Positions 34,149 to 43,674 of a DNA stretch of 55,374 bases are shown here, in pieces (position 1 is the first letter of the stretch; every line of letters starts with the position of its first letter). Where the stretch lies: NCBI GenBank assembly GCA_964409505.1, contig CAYPDK010000029.1, positions 1-55,374 on the forward strand, read 5' to 3'. A program made the translations under genes and the position numbers. The stretch is from JADHZC01 sp964409505 (GTDB lineage: Bacteria; Pseudomonadota; Alphaproteobacteria; Rickettsiales; Rickettsiaceae). The notes below the pieces were generated by a model that saw only the letters and a list, made by a program, of their open reading frames with translations, was not told the DNA's origin and searched no databases.

Positions 34149-36818
34149 TTAATATAATTTTTGACAAGCAAGTACTATCTCTTTAAGTGCCTTATGTATT
34201 TCATTTGAAGAAATAATTTTTTTTAAAGAAATCTGAGAAAAATTATTTTTGCTCCAAACATTACCCCCAAATAGGTCAACAAATTTTTTAGAAATAGAAT
34301 AAGAACTACAGTTCCTATCTAAAGATATACAACTCGTAATCAATATAAATAACATTTTATTATGGATTAGATAATATACTAAAACCATCTTAGCATTAGA
34401 CTTAACCAATTTTAAAGAAGCGTTTTGTAATGTTTTAGGAGTAATATTTTCTTTCCTCAAATACAAAAAACATATATCCCCTATAGTAGATGATTGTTTT
34501 TTTATCTCATCGCAAGATAGCAAAAGAGTCCTTAATGTAAGTTGATCTAAGTTTTTATTAAGTCTTTTTTGCTCTGATATAAGAGAAGAAATTTTATCAG
34601 TGGTAGACTCTTTTCGAACATTTAATATAGCACTAACATCAGATAGGATTTTTCCCTCTTCTAATACAAAATCGAGCGCAAAGATGTTACATCTAGCCTC
34701 TATACGCCTTACACCAGTGGATATAGAACTCTCAAGAACAATCTTAAAAAGACCTATTTCTCCAGTATAATCTACATGAGTTCCTCCACATAATTCTCTC
34801 GAACCATCCTCAAAAGACCTATCACCTATAAAAACAACTCTAACGAGTTTATCATATTTTTCACTAAATATAGCCAAACATCCTAAAGATAAAGCCCTAT
34901 CTATATCCATAGTCTCAACAATAATTCTTTTATTTGCAAAGATGATTTGATTTACTTGAGTTTCAATTGATCTAATTTCCTCGTAGCTAATTTTACGGTG
35001 GTAACTAAAATCGAATCTTAAATAATTATCCGCTACGAGCGACCCCTTTTGTAACGCCTCCTCCCCTAGAATATCTCTTAGCACAAAATGCAGAATATGA
35101 GTTGCACTATGGTGAATTTTCAGATTGTGTCTATATTTAGAATCAATTTCAAGATCTACAAAGTCCCCCACGCTAACATAACCAGTTACTATTTCACATA
35201 AATGGGCATGAATTTTGCCTAAATATTTTTTTGTATCCAATACACGAATTTTGAATTTATCTGAACTAATAAAACCTATATCTCCTTTTTGTCCTCCTGA
35301 TTCTGCATAAAATGGAGTTTTAGCTACTATAACTATAAACTGTTTTGGTTCTAAAGAAAAACTCACAGACTCAACAAAGTTATTGTCCTGAATGAGAAAC
35401 AAAATTTTCTCAGAGCTCAGAGAATCTAACTCATATCCACAAAATTTTGTTGGCCCAAATTTTAAAAGTACTTGTTTCCATATTTGCTGCTGCTCTATTA
35501 AGGTATTTCCTTGCCAAGAACTTCTTGATCTATTTTTTTGTTCTGACATTTTTCTATTGAATTCCGAGAGATCAACAGATATATTTTTTTCCTTTAGAAG
35601 ATCATAAGTCAGGTCAAGAGGAAATCCATAAGTATCATATAATTCAAATGCTTTGCTGCCAGATAGCACTCCATTTTTATCAATTGCAGAGATAGTTTTT
35701 TCAAGTAATTTTATTCCTTTTTCTAGAGTTTTGATAAATATTTCTTCTTCACTATGAAAAACAGACCTTATCAATTCTTTTTTTTGCGATAATTCAGGAT
35801 ATGTGTCAGAAAATAAATATATTATTCTGGGAAATATTTTGTGTATAAAAGAGTTCTTTACACCCATTTGATAAGCGTATCTCATAGCTCTTCGTATAAT
35901 TCTTCTAAGAACATACCCACGTCCTTCATTAGAAGGTAAAATTCCATCTGCTATCAAAAAAGAAGATGCTTTAATATGATCTGCTAAAATTCTATAACAA
36001 TATAAATTATCATTTCTAATATGAATTTTTAGAACTTCTTGAGTATGAGATATAATGTCTTTGAAGAGATCTGTATCAAAATTATTAGCAACAACTTGCA
36101 TAACGGATGCGATTCTTTCTAATCCCATACCTGTATCGACGGATTTTGTAGGTAATTTTATGTATTTATCAGGTCCAATTTTTTCATATTCCATAAATAC
36201 TAAATTCCAAATCTCCAAATATCTATCCCCAACGCACCCGTCTTTTTCAGATAAATAACCAGATAAACTTTCTCCCTGATCATAAAATACCTCACTACAA
36301 GGACCGCAAGGTCCAAGATCTCCCATACTCCAAAAATTATCCTGAGTTCTTACCCTCACAATTCTCTTCTCTGAAATGGAGGAAATTTTCTTCCAAAGAT
36401 CAAAGCTCTCCTGATCCTTTGCATAAACAGTAATATATAATCTCTCTTTGGGAAGCTTCAGGAATTTTGTTAAAAATTCCCATGCGTAAAAAATAGCTTG
36501 TTCTTTAAAATAGTCTCCAAAAGAAAAATTACCAAGCATTTCAAAAAAACTATGGTGTCTTGGAGTATATCCTACATTTTCTAAATCATTATGTTTACCT
36601 CCAACTCTTAAAACTTTTTGTACAGTAACGGCTTTAGAAAAAGGACTTTGTTCAATACCAGTAAAATATGTCTTAAACTGAACCATTCCAGCATTAACAA
36701 AAAGTAGACTTGGATCATTTTTAGGAATAAGATTACTCGAGGGAACATGTATATGCTCATTATCCACGAAATATTTTATAAACATCTCTCTAATCTTAGA
36801 AGTAGATAGAAATTCCAT
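34149..36818 (-). CDS. alaS: Alanyl-tRNA synthetase
   Basis: AlaRS charges tRNA-Ala and edits Ser/Gly errors. The ATG at 36818 (MEFLSTSKIREMF) is preferred to an in-frame TTG four codons upstream, giving 889 residues. Motifs include FVNAGMVQFKTYF, RHHSFFEMLGNFSFGDYF and DNFWSMGDLGPCGPCSEV. The editing domain has zinc/active-site residues HHSATHILH and CGGTHVDYTGEIG. The C-Ala domain is eroded: the normally glycine-rich end is only LFGGNVWSKNNFSQ, without the GGGRP-type motif. It heads a minus-strand run with the activator gene and follows tRNA-Thr. Confidence 0.97.
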   Translation of the reverse strand: MEFLSTSKIREMFIKYFVDNEHIHVPSSNLIPKNDPSLLFVNAGMVQFKTYFTGIEQSPFSKAVTVQKVLRVGGKHNDLENVGYTPRHHSFFEMLGNFSFGDYFKEQAIFYAWEFLTKFLKLPKERLYITVYAKDQESFDLWKKISSISEKRIVRVRTQDNFWSMGDLGPCGPCSEVFYDQGESLSGYLSEKDGCVGDRYLEIWNLVFMEYEKIGPDKYIKLPTKSVDTGMGLERIASVMQVVANNFDTDLFKDIISHTQEVLKIHIRNDNLYCYRILADHIKASSFLIADGILPSNEGRGYVLRRIIRRAMRYAYQMGVKNSFIHKIFPRIIYLFSDTYPELSQKKELIRSVFHSEEEIFIKTLEKGIKLLEKTISAIDKNGVLSGSKAFELYDTYGFPLDLTYDLLKEKNISVDLSEFNRKMSEQKNRSRSSWQGNTLIEQQQIWKQVLLKFGPTKFCGYELDSLSSEKILFLIQDNNFVESVSFSLEPKQFIVIVAKTPFYAESGGQKGDIGFISSDKFKIRVLDTKKYLGKIHAHLCEIVTGYVSVGDFVDLEIDSKYRHNLKIHHSATHILHFVLRDILGEEALQKGSLVADNYLRFDFSYHRKISYEEIRSIETQVNQIIFANKRIIVETMDIDRALSLGCLAIFSEKYDKLVRVVFIGDRSFEDGSRELCGGTHVDYTGEIGLFKIVLESSISTGVRRIEARCNIFALDFVLEEGKILSDVSAILNVRKESTTDKISSLISEQKRLNKNLDQLTLRTLLLSCDEIKKQSSTIGDICFLYLRKENITPKTLQNASLKLVKSNAKMVLVYYLIHNKMLFILITSCISLDRNCSSYSISKKFVDLFGGNVWSKNNFSQISLKKIISSNEIHKALKEIVLACQKLY

Positions 36819-37036
36819 ATTCAAAAACAAATATTATTTCATGCCAAGCCACAGAATTGCACGACATAACCACACAAAGTTATATTACAAACCAACATAT
36901 AATCAACATATAATCAACATTATTATGATAAAGTAAAAATTTTATGATAAAATGAAAATTTAGGAAAATGTTAAAAATATTTTCTATATGTCATGTTTCT
37001 ACAAAGCCAGTTTCTTAAGTAAGTATTTATCAGCGG

Positions 37037-37108
37037 TGCCTTAAGAGAGAATTGAACTCTCGACCTCATCATTACCAATGATGCGCTCTACCACTGAGCT
37101 ATAAAGGC
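37037..37108 (-). tRNA. tRNA-Thr (anticodon GGT)
   Basis: On the minus strand the acceptor GCCTTTA pairs with TTAAGGC (one T-T mismatch). The D arm is TAGCTCAGTGGTAGAGC, the anticodon arm is CATCA-TTGGTAA-TGATG with GGT, and the T arm is GAGAGTTCAATTCTCTC. The discriminator is A. CCA is not encoded. Confidence 0.93.
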
Positions 37109-37154
37109 ACTAAAAAATTAAGTAGTTCTATTAACTCTAACAAGAGATCCTATC

Positions 37155-37376
37155 ATGTCAATAAAAAAAAATAAAAAAACACAAATTGAAAAAGAAAGAA
37201 AACTCAACTTAGCTTTAAAAAAAAATATCCTAAGAAGGAAAAAAATAAAAAACACTTCTAAATTAATTTCAACACTATTGAAGAACTTCCGTAAAAACTC
37301 TTCTGAAAATAACCTAAAACTAATATTTCTTTATAAATTGATATTTCAATATTTTATATTTTCCTATAACATGTAG
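37155..37376 (+). CDS. Small very basic protein, possibly ribosomal protein S20
   Basis: A 73-residue ORF from an ATG just upstream of bamD. The first 55 residues are extremely lysine-rich with a helical pattern (KKNKKTQIEKERKLNLALKK, then RRKKIKNTSKLISTLLKN), which loosely resembles S20. The last 20 are hydrophobic and aromatic (LYKLIFQYFIFSYNM), which S20 does not have. It may be a divergent rpsT, a truncated rpsT with a shifted end, or an unrelated short gene. No Shine-Dalgarno is obvious. Confidence 0.3.
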   Translation: MSIKKNKKTQIEKERKLNLALKKNILRRKKIKNTSKLISTLLKNFRKNSSENNLKLIFLYKLIFQYFIFSYNM

Positions 37377-37439
37377 ATCTGTTACCATATCGCGTTGATA
37401 TTTAGAATAATTTATTTGAGGAGAGTCTAAGGTATTTAC

Positions 37440-38204
37440 ATGAGTAATAAATTTATATCATATTTCCTACTAATATTTGGCTTACTGGCTACGATTTCGT
37501 CTTGCTCTGAGAAAATAGAATTTATTGACTCAAGTGAAATTCTTGATAAAGAAGGATCTTATAACAAAGCTGTTAATCTTTTAAAAGAAAAAAAATATAT
37601 AGATTCTGCTGAGATATTTGCAAGTCTTTCACTTTTTTATCAAGGTGATGAAATAGCTATAAAATCAGAATTAATGAGAGCATATGCACTATTCCTTGCT
37701 GCGGACTATGAAGAATTACAAGATGTACTTGATCATTTTATAATTCTCTATCCTAAAAATCGTTATATTGATTATGCCCTATATCTACAAGGAGTCGCAA
37801 GTTATGTAAGAATTCGTAATGATCTACTAGATACTTCTGAAGCCCATTATGCAAAGAAAAAATTCGTAACAATTAGAGAAAAATTCAAAGAAAGTGAGTT
37901 TTTAGATGAGGCTATCTTGAAAATAAAATATATAGATGAAATATTTGCAAATAAAGAAATTTTGATAGGAGTTTTTTATCTCAAAAATTTAAACCCTATC
38001 GCTGCTATTAATAGATTCCAAAAAGTCTTTGATAATTACAAAGAAACAACCTCTTTTGAAGAGTCTATTTATAGATTAATAGAAAGCTTCCTTTTGTTAG
38101 GTATTGATGAAGAGGCTAAAAAATACTTTTTATTTTTGAAAAAACATTTTCCTCAAAGCTACTGGCTAGGAATATTGAAACATACGCCACTACTTCATAA
38201 ATAA
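37440..38204 (+). CDS. bamD: Outer-membrane assembly lipoprotein BamD
   Basis: BamD is the essential lipoprotein of the BAM complex that folds outer-membrane beta-barrels. The 254-residue protein has a signal with a lipobox (LATISSC, Cys22). TPR-like repeats follow: AVNLLKEKKYIDSAEIF at 43-59, LFLAADYEELQDVLDHFI, YPKNRYIDYALYLQGVASY (the BamD hallmark) and AAINRFQKVFDNYKETTSF. A Shine-Dalgarno (GGAGAG/AAGG) lies upstream of the ATG. The 245 bases after the gene (38205-38449) show no coding or RNA signal. Confidence 0.93.
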   Translation: MSNKFISYFLLIFGLLATISSCSEKIEFIDSSEILDKEGSYNKAVNLLKEKKYIDSAEIFASLSLFYQGDEIAIKSELMRAYALFLAADYEELQDVLDHFIILYPKNRYIDYALYLQGVASYVRIRNDLLDTSEAHYAKKKFVTIREKFKESEFLDEAILKIKYIDEIFANKEILIGVFYLKNLNPIAAINRFQKVFDNYKETTSFEESIYRLIESFLLLGIDEEAKKYFLFLKKHFPQSYWLGILKHTPLLHK

Positions 38205-38449
38205 AGTAACTCTTTGTTGAACTATTTACTTAAAATATTTTTTTCATTCATTATTCTCCTAAGCTTAAAATTAGCGATTTCAGCTTAAATTACAGCTATT
38301 TTATATTGAAAATCATCTCTTCTTTATTTTTACACTACGTTACTTAAATCATTAAATCTCTTTAATCAGACTTAGTCCCTTTCTACAATTAGTATATCAT
38401 TCTAACAATATAAAAAATCACTATATTTTATTAAATTAAATACTCCTCG

Positions 38450-39628
38450 ATGCAAAAACTCAAAAAGTACATAAGAAAATTTATAAAAAAAGATAACTCT
38501 GTCAAAACACAATTAAAATTCTTAAATTTGCCTTACCTAGAATTTTCAGACAAGGATAATTTTAATCCATATTTACAAAATCCTATAGTGTATAAATGCA
38601 TTAACCTAATATCCACAGCTATCAGTCACGTACCCCTATATATACTCAAAAATACGGACAACAATTCGTACAATAAACTAAGACACCACAAAGCATTAAA
38701 TTTACTCAAAGCTCCTAATCCCTACTCTACAGGAAAAGAATTACTATTCGGATTAGTCACAAACATGCTACTCTACGGAAGTAGTTATCTTTTAATTCAC
38801 AATAGTAGATTTGAAAAATTACCATGCTCAATTTTTTTACTGGATTCAAAAGACATAGAACCAGTCTATAATAAAGAAAAACTCATAGGATATAAACACA
38901 TAACACACGAAAAAATTTACTATATAGATCAAGTAGAAGGATGCAGTAAAATATTACATTTTAAAAACTATAACCCCAATAATTCTTTCAATGGATATAA
39001 AATCTTAGAAACATCAGAAAAAACTTTAAATCTATATAATAAAATACTAGATTGGAATATCTCCCTGTTACAAAATACTGCAAGACCCAGTGGTGCTCTG
39101 TCATTTAAAGACCCTCATACAGAATTAACGGAAGAACAATTTGAAAGACTAAAAGAACAATTTACAGAAAATTTTGCTGGCTCCTATAATTCAGGTAAGC
39201 CACTTATATTAGAAGGAGGACTTGAATGGAAAGAATTTGACCATTCTAAGGTAACAGAAAACTTTTTAGAATTGAAAAATTCTCTCTCGCGAGATATAGC
39301 TACATTATTCAATATTCCATCTCAATTAATAGGAATAAAAGGAGACAATACATATAGCAATATGCAAGAGGCACGGCTTGCTTTCTGGGAAGAAAACATA
39401 ATACCACTATTGCATAAACTATCTGACTCTTTAAGTAGATGGCTCTCTTACTGGTTTAACGAAAATTTGAATATTGAATTTGATATAGATGCTATATCTT
39501 CTCTTAACGAAAAAAGAGAAAATTTATGGAAAAAAGTGTCTAATGCCTCATTTATGACTCTTAATGAAAAAAGAGCAATATTTAATCTACCACCTTTAGA
39601 TCAAACAAATCCACTAGATAAAATCTAA
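38450..39628 (+). CDS. HK97-family phage/GTA portal protein
   Basis: The 392-residue protein matches HK97-type portals: VYKCINLISTAISHVPLYIL near residue 45, LLKAPNPYSTGKELLFGLV near 85, LLYGSSYLLI, the central wing (ARPSGALSF) and LIGIKGDNTYSNMQEARLAF near 295. The portal forms the dodecameric DNA entry ring of a capsid. The normal size, lack of other phage genes and adjacent terminase suggest the gene transfer agent remnants common in alphaproteobacteria, not an intact prophage. Confidence 0.87.
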   Translation: MQKLKKYIRKFIKKDNSVKTQLKFLNLPYLEFSDKDNFNPYLQNPIVYKCINLISTAISHVPLYILKNTDNNSYNKLRHHKALNLLKAPNPYSTGKELLFGLVTNMLLYGSSYLLIHNSRFEKLPCSIFLLDSKDIEPVYNKEKLIGYKHITHEKIYYIDQVEGCSKILHFKNYNPNNSFNGYKILETSEKTLNLYNKILDWNISLLQNTARPSGALSFKDPHTELTEEQFERLKEQFTENFAGSYNSGKPLILEGGLEWKEFDHSKVTENFLELKNSLSRDIATLFNIPSQLIGIKGDNTYSNMQEARLAFWEENIIPLLHKLSDSLSRWLSYWFNENLNIEFDIDAISSLNEKRENLWKKVSNASFMTLNEKRAIFNLPPLDQTNPLDKI

Positions 39629-39651
39629 ATATTAATATCTATATCAAATAA

Positions 39652-39927
39652 ATGACACAAATTTTAGACATCAATAATTTTGTAAAAAAATTATACCAAT
39701 TTATAGCAAAATTAATATCTATGATAGAAACAGAGTTAAATGAAATAGATTCTCCTCAAGCGTCAATAGAGATAAACAAAAAAGCTATTACAGATTCTTT
39801 AACAAAAATAGTTATTCTATTAAATCAATTAAAAAAATTATCTATTGATACTGAGGAAATAAAGAATACAAATATATCCAATGAAGACAGACTCATCATA
39901 GATAATTTTCTTAAAAAATATAAATAA
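39652..39927 (+). CDS. Small helical protein between portal and terminase, candidate small terminase
   Basis: A 91-residue, mostly alpha-helical and lysine/isoleucine-rich protein (FVKKLYQFIAKLISMIETEL, then KAITDSLTKIVILLNQLKKL). Its TAA is followed at once by the ATG of the large terminase, which implies translational coupling. Small terminase subunits lie in this position in GTA and phage clusters, and the C-terminus SNEDRLIIDNFLKKYK is compatible. No clear DNA-binding HTH can be seen, so the call rests on position. Confidence 0.4.
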   Translation: MTQILDINNFVKKLYQFIAKLISMIETELNEIDSPQASIEINKKAITDSLTKIVILLNQLKKLSIDTEEIKNTNISNEDRLIIDNFLKKYK

Positions 39928-41334
39928 ATGTGCTACACAAAAAGATTACTCTCTGCTGTTTTAAGGCAAAATTTTAGTAGTTTTATAATAAAAGTCTTTC
40001 ATACAATAAATCCCGGAAACGAGTTTATTACAAATTGGCATGTAGATCTTCTGTCTGATTATCTTGAGTCTATAAGACTTGGCAGAATAAAACGTTTAAT
40101 TATAAATATTCCTCCAAGAAGTCTGAAATCTTTATGTGTAAATGTTGCATGGCCTGCCTGGCTTCTTGGAATTAATCCTTGTTTGAAAATCATTTCTACC
40201 AGTTACTCAAATGCTCTTAGCATAAAACATTCACTGGATTGTAGAATGATAATACAATCTCAGTGGTACAAAAATCTATTTCCAAATACCATTATTAGTA
40301 AGGAAAATAACCAAAAACATAAATTTTTAACTACAGAAAATGGATTCAGACTCGCAACGAGTACAGGTGGAACCCTTACAGGAGAAGGAGCAGATGTCCT
40401 AATAGTAGATGATCCTCATAATCCAATTCATATTAATTCTGTAAAACTTAGAAATAAAGTTATTGAATGGTTTGAAGGGTCTTTTATGACAAGACTTAAC
40501 AACAAAAGAACGGGATCTATTGTTATAATAATGCAAAGGCTCCATAATGACGATTTGAGTGGGTATTTGAATATAAAGGACGGTTGGGAAATAGTAAAAA
40601 TTCCGTCTATTGCAAATAAAGATGTATTTTTTACAATAAATAATAATAAATATATTTTTAAAGAAGGAGAAATTTTAAACAGCAAGTTAGATACTATAGA
40701 ATCTTTACTGAAACTCGAAAATGCAATAGGTAAAAAAAATTACCACGCACAATACCTTCAATCTCCCATAGACAAAAGTTATAACTTAATCTCAGAATCA
40801 GAATTATCCCTCTACACTGAAATACCAAATTTGCCATCATATTTTGTTCTAAGCATAGATAGTGCAATAAAATTATCTACAAATTCAGATTATACAGTCT
40901 GTACTTGTTGGAAGATAATAAAGAATAAATACTATCTCATAGATTTGATACGTGATAAAATGGATTATCCTCTCCTAAAAGAATCTATCAAGCATCAAAT
41001 TCAAAAATATAATCCTAAATACACACTTATAGAGGATAAATCAAGTGGTCAATCCTTAATTCAAGATTTGATTTCTGAAGGAATTCCAAATATAAAAGCA
41101 ATCAAAGCTACGAAGGATAAAATAACAAGATTTTCATCAGTTCTATATATTTTTCACTCAAACAGAGTATTTTTTCCTAAAAATTCAAAGTTCAACAGAG
41201 CTCTAATAAGAGAAATAACTCAATTTCCTACCAGTAGAAATGATGATATTGTAGATTCTATATCTCAATTTTTAAATTTCATACGAAAGCTAGAAAAAAA
41301 AAACTCTACTCCAAAAATGCGAACTCTACAATAA
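39928..41334 (+). CDS. Phage/GTA-type terminase large subunit
   Basis: The 468-residue packaging motor and nuclease has an N-terminal ATPase with a P-loop of the form NIPPRSLKSL near residue 62, Walker B GADVLIVDDPHNP near 154, and the coupling segment IVIIMQRLHNDDLSGYL. The RNase H-like nuclease domain starts at VLSIDSAIKLSTNSDYTVC near 309 and ends with the conserved Asp pair in SRNDDIVDSISQFL. Both catalytic halves look intact. Together with the portal it points to GTA-like packaging genes kept in the genome. Confidence 0.88.
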   Translation: MCYTKRLLSAVLRQNFSSFIIKVFHTINPGNEFITNWHVDLLSDYLESIRLGRIKRLIINIPPRSLKSLCVNVAWPAWLLGINPCLKIISTSYSNALSIKHSLDCRMIIQSQWYKNLFPNTIISKENNQKHKFLTTENGFRLATSTGGTLTGEGADVLIVDDPHNPIHINSVKLRNKVIEWFEGSFMTRLNNKRTGSIVIIMQRLHNDDLSGYLNIKDGWEIVKIPSIANKDVFFTINNNKYIFKEGEILNSKLDTIESLLKLENAIGKKNYHAQYLQSPIDKSYNLISESELSLYTEIPNLPSYFVLSIDSAIKLSTNSDYTVCTCWKIIKNKYYLIDLIRDKMDYPLLKESIKHQIQKYNPKYTLIEDKSSGQSLIQDLISEGIPNIKAIKATKDKITRFSSVLYIFHSNRVFFPKNSKFNRALIREITQFPTSRNDDIVDSISQFLNFIRKLEKKNSTPKMRTLQ

Positions 41335-41357
41335 AAAAAGAAATTTGAGTTTTTACC

Positions 41358-41386
41358 TTGTCAAACAAGAGTCCTTAAGGTAGAAT
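41358..41386 (+). promoter_or_regulatory. Candidate promoter of tRNA-Asp
   Basis: TTGTCA (41358-41363) and TAGAAT (41381-41386) are spaced by exactly 17 bases, with the tRNA beginning 22 bases behind the -10 hexamer. This is the cleanest sigma-70-type promoter I noticed in the window. It would also serve dut downstream. Confidence 0.55.
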
Positions 41387-41408
41387 ACTGCTTATCATTA
41401 ATTCTTAA

Positions 41409-41484
41409 GGGGGCGTGGCTTAGTTTTGGTTAAAGCGTCTGCCTGTCACGCAGAAGATCGCGGGTTCAAGTCCCGTCGTCCCCG
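41409..41484 (+). tRNA. tRNA-Asp (anticodon GTC)
   Basis: The acceptor GGGGGCG pairs with CGTCCCC. The D arm is TGGCTTAG...TTAAAGC, the anticodon loop CTGTCAC carries GTC, and the T arm is CGGGTTCAAGTCCCG. The discriminator is G, and CCA is encoded at 41485-41487. It lies between the terminase and dut on the same strand. Confidence 0.95.
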
Positions 41485-41518
41485 CCAAAGAAGTACAAAT
41501 AAAATTCCTGATAAACAT

Positions 41519-41965
41519 ATGTCATATATAAATATAAAAAGACTAAAAAATGTATCCGAAAAGCACCTACCTAATTACGCAACAAAATTAAGTTCTGGAC
41601 TTGATATAGCGGCTTTTATAACTGAGCCTTATATAGAAATATTACCAGGACAGTTTAAGTTGATACCAACAGGACTCGCAATTGAATTACAAGATGGAAT
41701 CGAGGGACAAATAAGACCAAGATCAGGACTTGCTCTAAAGCATGGCATAACAGTATTAAATACACCAGGTACGATAGATTCTGATTACAGAGGAGAAATG
41801 AAAATTATTCTTATAAATCATGGAACTGAAGTATTCAAGGTAAGGAATGGAATGAGAATAGCTCAATTAGTTATTGCTCCTTATACAAGAGTTACATATA
41901 CAATCACGAATGATCTAAGTACTTCTCAGAGAGGAGACAAAGGATTCGGTTCTACAGGTGTTTAA
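41519..41965 (+). CDS. dut: Deoxyuridine triphosphatase
   Basis: dUTPase hydrolyses dUTP to dUMP and PPi, keeping uracil out of DNA and feeding dTMP synthesis. The ATG at 41519 gives 148 residues; the open frame also runs back through tRNA-Asp, which cannot be coding. The five family motifs are present: SSGLDIAA, RPRSGLALKHGI, NTPGTIDSDYRGEMKIIL, GMRIAQLVI and the C-terminal arm RGDKGFGSTG. Confidence 0.96.
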   Translation: MSYINIKRLKNVSEKHLPNYATKLSSGLDIAAFITEPYIEILPGQFKLIPTGLAIELQDGIEGQIRPRSGLALKHGITVLNTPGTIDSDYRGEMKIILINHGTEVFKVRNGMRIAQLVIAPYTRVTYTITNDLSTSQRGDKGFGSTGV

Positions 41966-42005
41966 GGTTTGTAGAATGCACGCAATCTAACTTACCACAA
42001 ATAAT

Positions 42006-42629
42006 TTACCCCAAAAGGAAATCCAATTTATTACCTATCATAATATCTATATCTTCTGTATCTATTGGAACCGGAAAAATTTGTGTTTCCACCTTCAGAG
42101 ACTGTTTAGGAAAAAGAATAGGATCTTTTAATTTGATAAATTTTGTTTTCAAAACCTTACTATTCTGATTCAATAATCTGACTCGTACAAGCGGCATTTT
42201 AACCCTTTTATTCGCCATATTTGACAATTTATACTCCATGAATAATTTATCTACGTCCCCATTATAAACTATATTAACATCTTCTATTTTTAAATGCTTA
42301 TTATTCACGACAGAACTTATATTAAAAGCATTAGGAAACATAATAACACACATGAGAATAATCATGCTAATAAGCAGTACAGGTACTATATATAAATATA
42401 GAGGGACTTTATTAGGCAGTAATGCAGGTAATTTAACCTTGTTGGAATCAACAATACTAAAACTATTAGATAAATTCTGATTTTTCAATGAAAAATAAGA
42501 AGAGTCATAATTTAAAAAACAATGCCAAATATTCTGACAATTAGAACATCTAACCCGCCGACCATGAATACCTATTTGCACATCATCTACAAGAAAACTA
42601 GTACTACAATTTTTACAAGTAACATACAT
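42006..42629 (-). CDS. MJ0042-type zinc-ribbon membrane protein
   Basis: The 207-residue protein opens with a zinc ribbon: C5-x2-C8 and C28-x2-C31 around VDDVQIGIHGRRVRCSNC, with W34 behind it. A linker leads to one transmembrane helix (LYIVPVLLISMIILMCVIMF, about 79-98). The C-terminal extracytoplasmic part (about 110-205) is beta-rich, with VRVRLLNQNSKVL and KQSLKVETQIF, resembling DUF3426. Such alphaproteobacterial proteins have no firm function; a regulatory or cell-division role is sometimes suggested. It converges with dut. Confidence 0.75.
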   Translation of the reverse strand: MYVTCKNCSTSFLVDDVQIGIHGRRVRCSNCQNIWHCFLNYDSSYFSLKNQNLSNSFSIVDSNKVKLPALLPNKVPLYLYIVPVLLISMIILMCVIMFPNAFNISSVVNNKHLKIEDVNIVYNGDVDKLFMEYKLSNMANKRVKMPLVRVRLLNQNSKVLKTKFIKLKDPILFPKQSLKVETQIFPVPIDTEDIDIMIGNKLDFLLG

Positions 42630-42840
42630 ATGATTTTGATATAATGATTTTAATAAAAATAAGATTCCATGTATCCAACTAAACTATAAAAAGCAATTCT
42701 GTCAATAGACAGTAACATATTCTTTATAATAAAAGAACCTAATTTCAGAATTGATTTACTAGTTTATTTCCATTATGTTAATTAAAATCCACACAAAAAA
42801 TAAATATTACTTTTATAAAAAGCATATAAGTATTAAATTA

Positions 42841-43665
42841 ATGATTACGGCCTCAGATACAACATTTATAGAAAATTTATGGGAACAAAGAAATTCTGTA
42901 CAAGAAATAAATAACCCAACCACGGTAAAAATCTTAGATAGGGTAATAGATAAGCTATCTAGGGGCGTATACCTAGTATGTGAGCAAAAAAATCATAAAT
43001 GGATTATAAATCATTGGCTAAAAAAAGCTATAGTACTCTATATAATGAGCTCAAAATATAACAATAATGACAAAACCTACCCTATCAAAAGCAACGAAAA
43101 ATCCTCAGACCTAAATCACTATTCAAATGAAGAGTACAAAAGAAATCAGTACAGAATACTACATGGAGCTATTATCAGGAAAGGAGCTTATCTACAAAAA
43201 AAGGTAGTAATCATGCCCTCTTTCATCAATATAGGAGCTCAGATAGGCATGGGTACACTTATTGATACTTGGGCAAGTGTTGGTTCCTGCGCCTATATTG
43301 GCAAAAATTCTCATATCTCTGCTGGGTCTGGTATAGGAGGAGTACTTGAGCCAATACAAGCAAATCCTGTAATAATAGAAGACAATTGTTTTATAGGAGC
43401 AAGATCTGAGATAGTAGAAGGAGTAAGAGTAGGCACAGGATCCGTAATAGCTATGGGAGTATTTATAGGAGCCTCCACAAAGATTATCTATAGAGACTCG
43501 GGCAAAGTAATTTATGGAGAAATTCCTCCATATTCTGTAATCGTTCCTGGATCGATACCGAATAGAAATACTAACTTACCATCCCTCAATTGCGCAGTTA
43601 TTATAAAATCTATAGATGAATCCACTAAAAAAAAAACTAGCATAAACGAACTTTTAAGACTTTAA
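42841..43665 (+). CDS. dapD: 2,3,4,5-tetrahydropyridine-2,6-dicarboxylate N-succinyltransferase
   Basis: DapD succinylates tetrahydrodipicolinate in the lysine/diaminopimelate pathway that supplies peptidoglycan. Starting at the ATG at 42841 gives 274 residues, exactly the usual length; an ATG 22 codons upstream (42775) is less likely. The left-handed beta-helix is evident from repeats such as GAIIRKGAYLQKKVV, MPSFINIGAQIGMGTLIDTW, IGKNSHISAGSGIGGVLEP and IEDNCFIGARSEIVEGVRVG. It ends in the C-terminal YSVIVPGSIP motif. It converges with fni. Confidence 0.95.
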   Translation: MITASDTTFIENLWEQRNSVQEINNPTTVKILDRVIDKLSRGVYLVCEQKNHKWIINHWLKKAIVLYIMSSKYNNNDKTYPIKSNEKSSDLNHYSNEEYKRNQYRILHGAIIRKGAYLQKKVVIMPSFINIGAQIGMGTLIDTWASVGSCAYIGKNSHISAGSGIGGVLEPIQANPVIIEDNCFIGARSEIVEGVRVGTGSVIAMGVFIGASTKIIYRDSGKVIYGEIPPYSVIVPGSIPNRNTNLPSLNCAVIIKSIDESTKKKTSINELLRL

Positions 43666-43674
43666 TAAAGATAA

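Noticed and set aside
27352..34150. Sigma-54 promoters (GG-N10-GC) ahead of tolC, fliQ or the activator gene
   Set aside because: I looked for -24/-12 elements in these gaps and found none with correct spacing.
41426..41518. N-terminal extension of dut through tRNA-Asp (VKASACHAEDRGFKSRRPR)
   Set aside because: The extension is a translation of the tRNA; the dUTPase start at 41519 gives the normal length.
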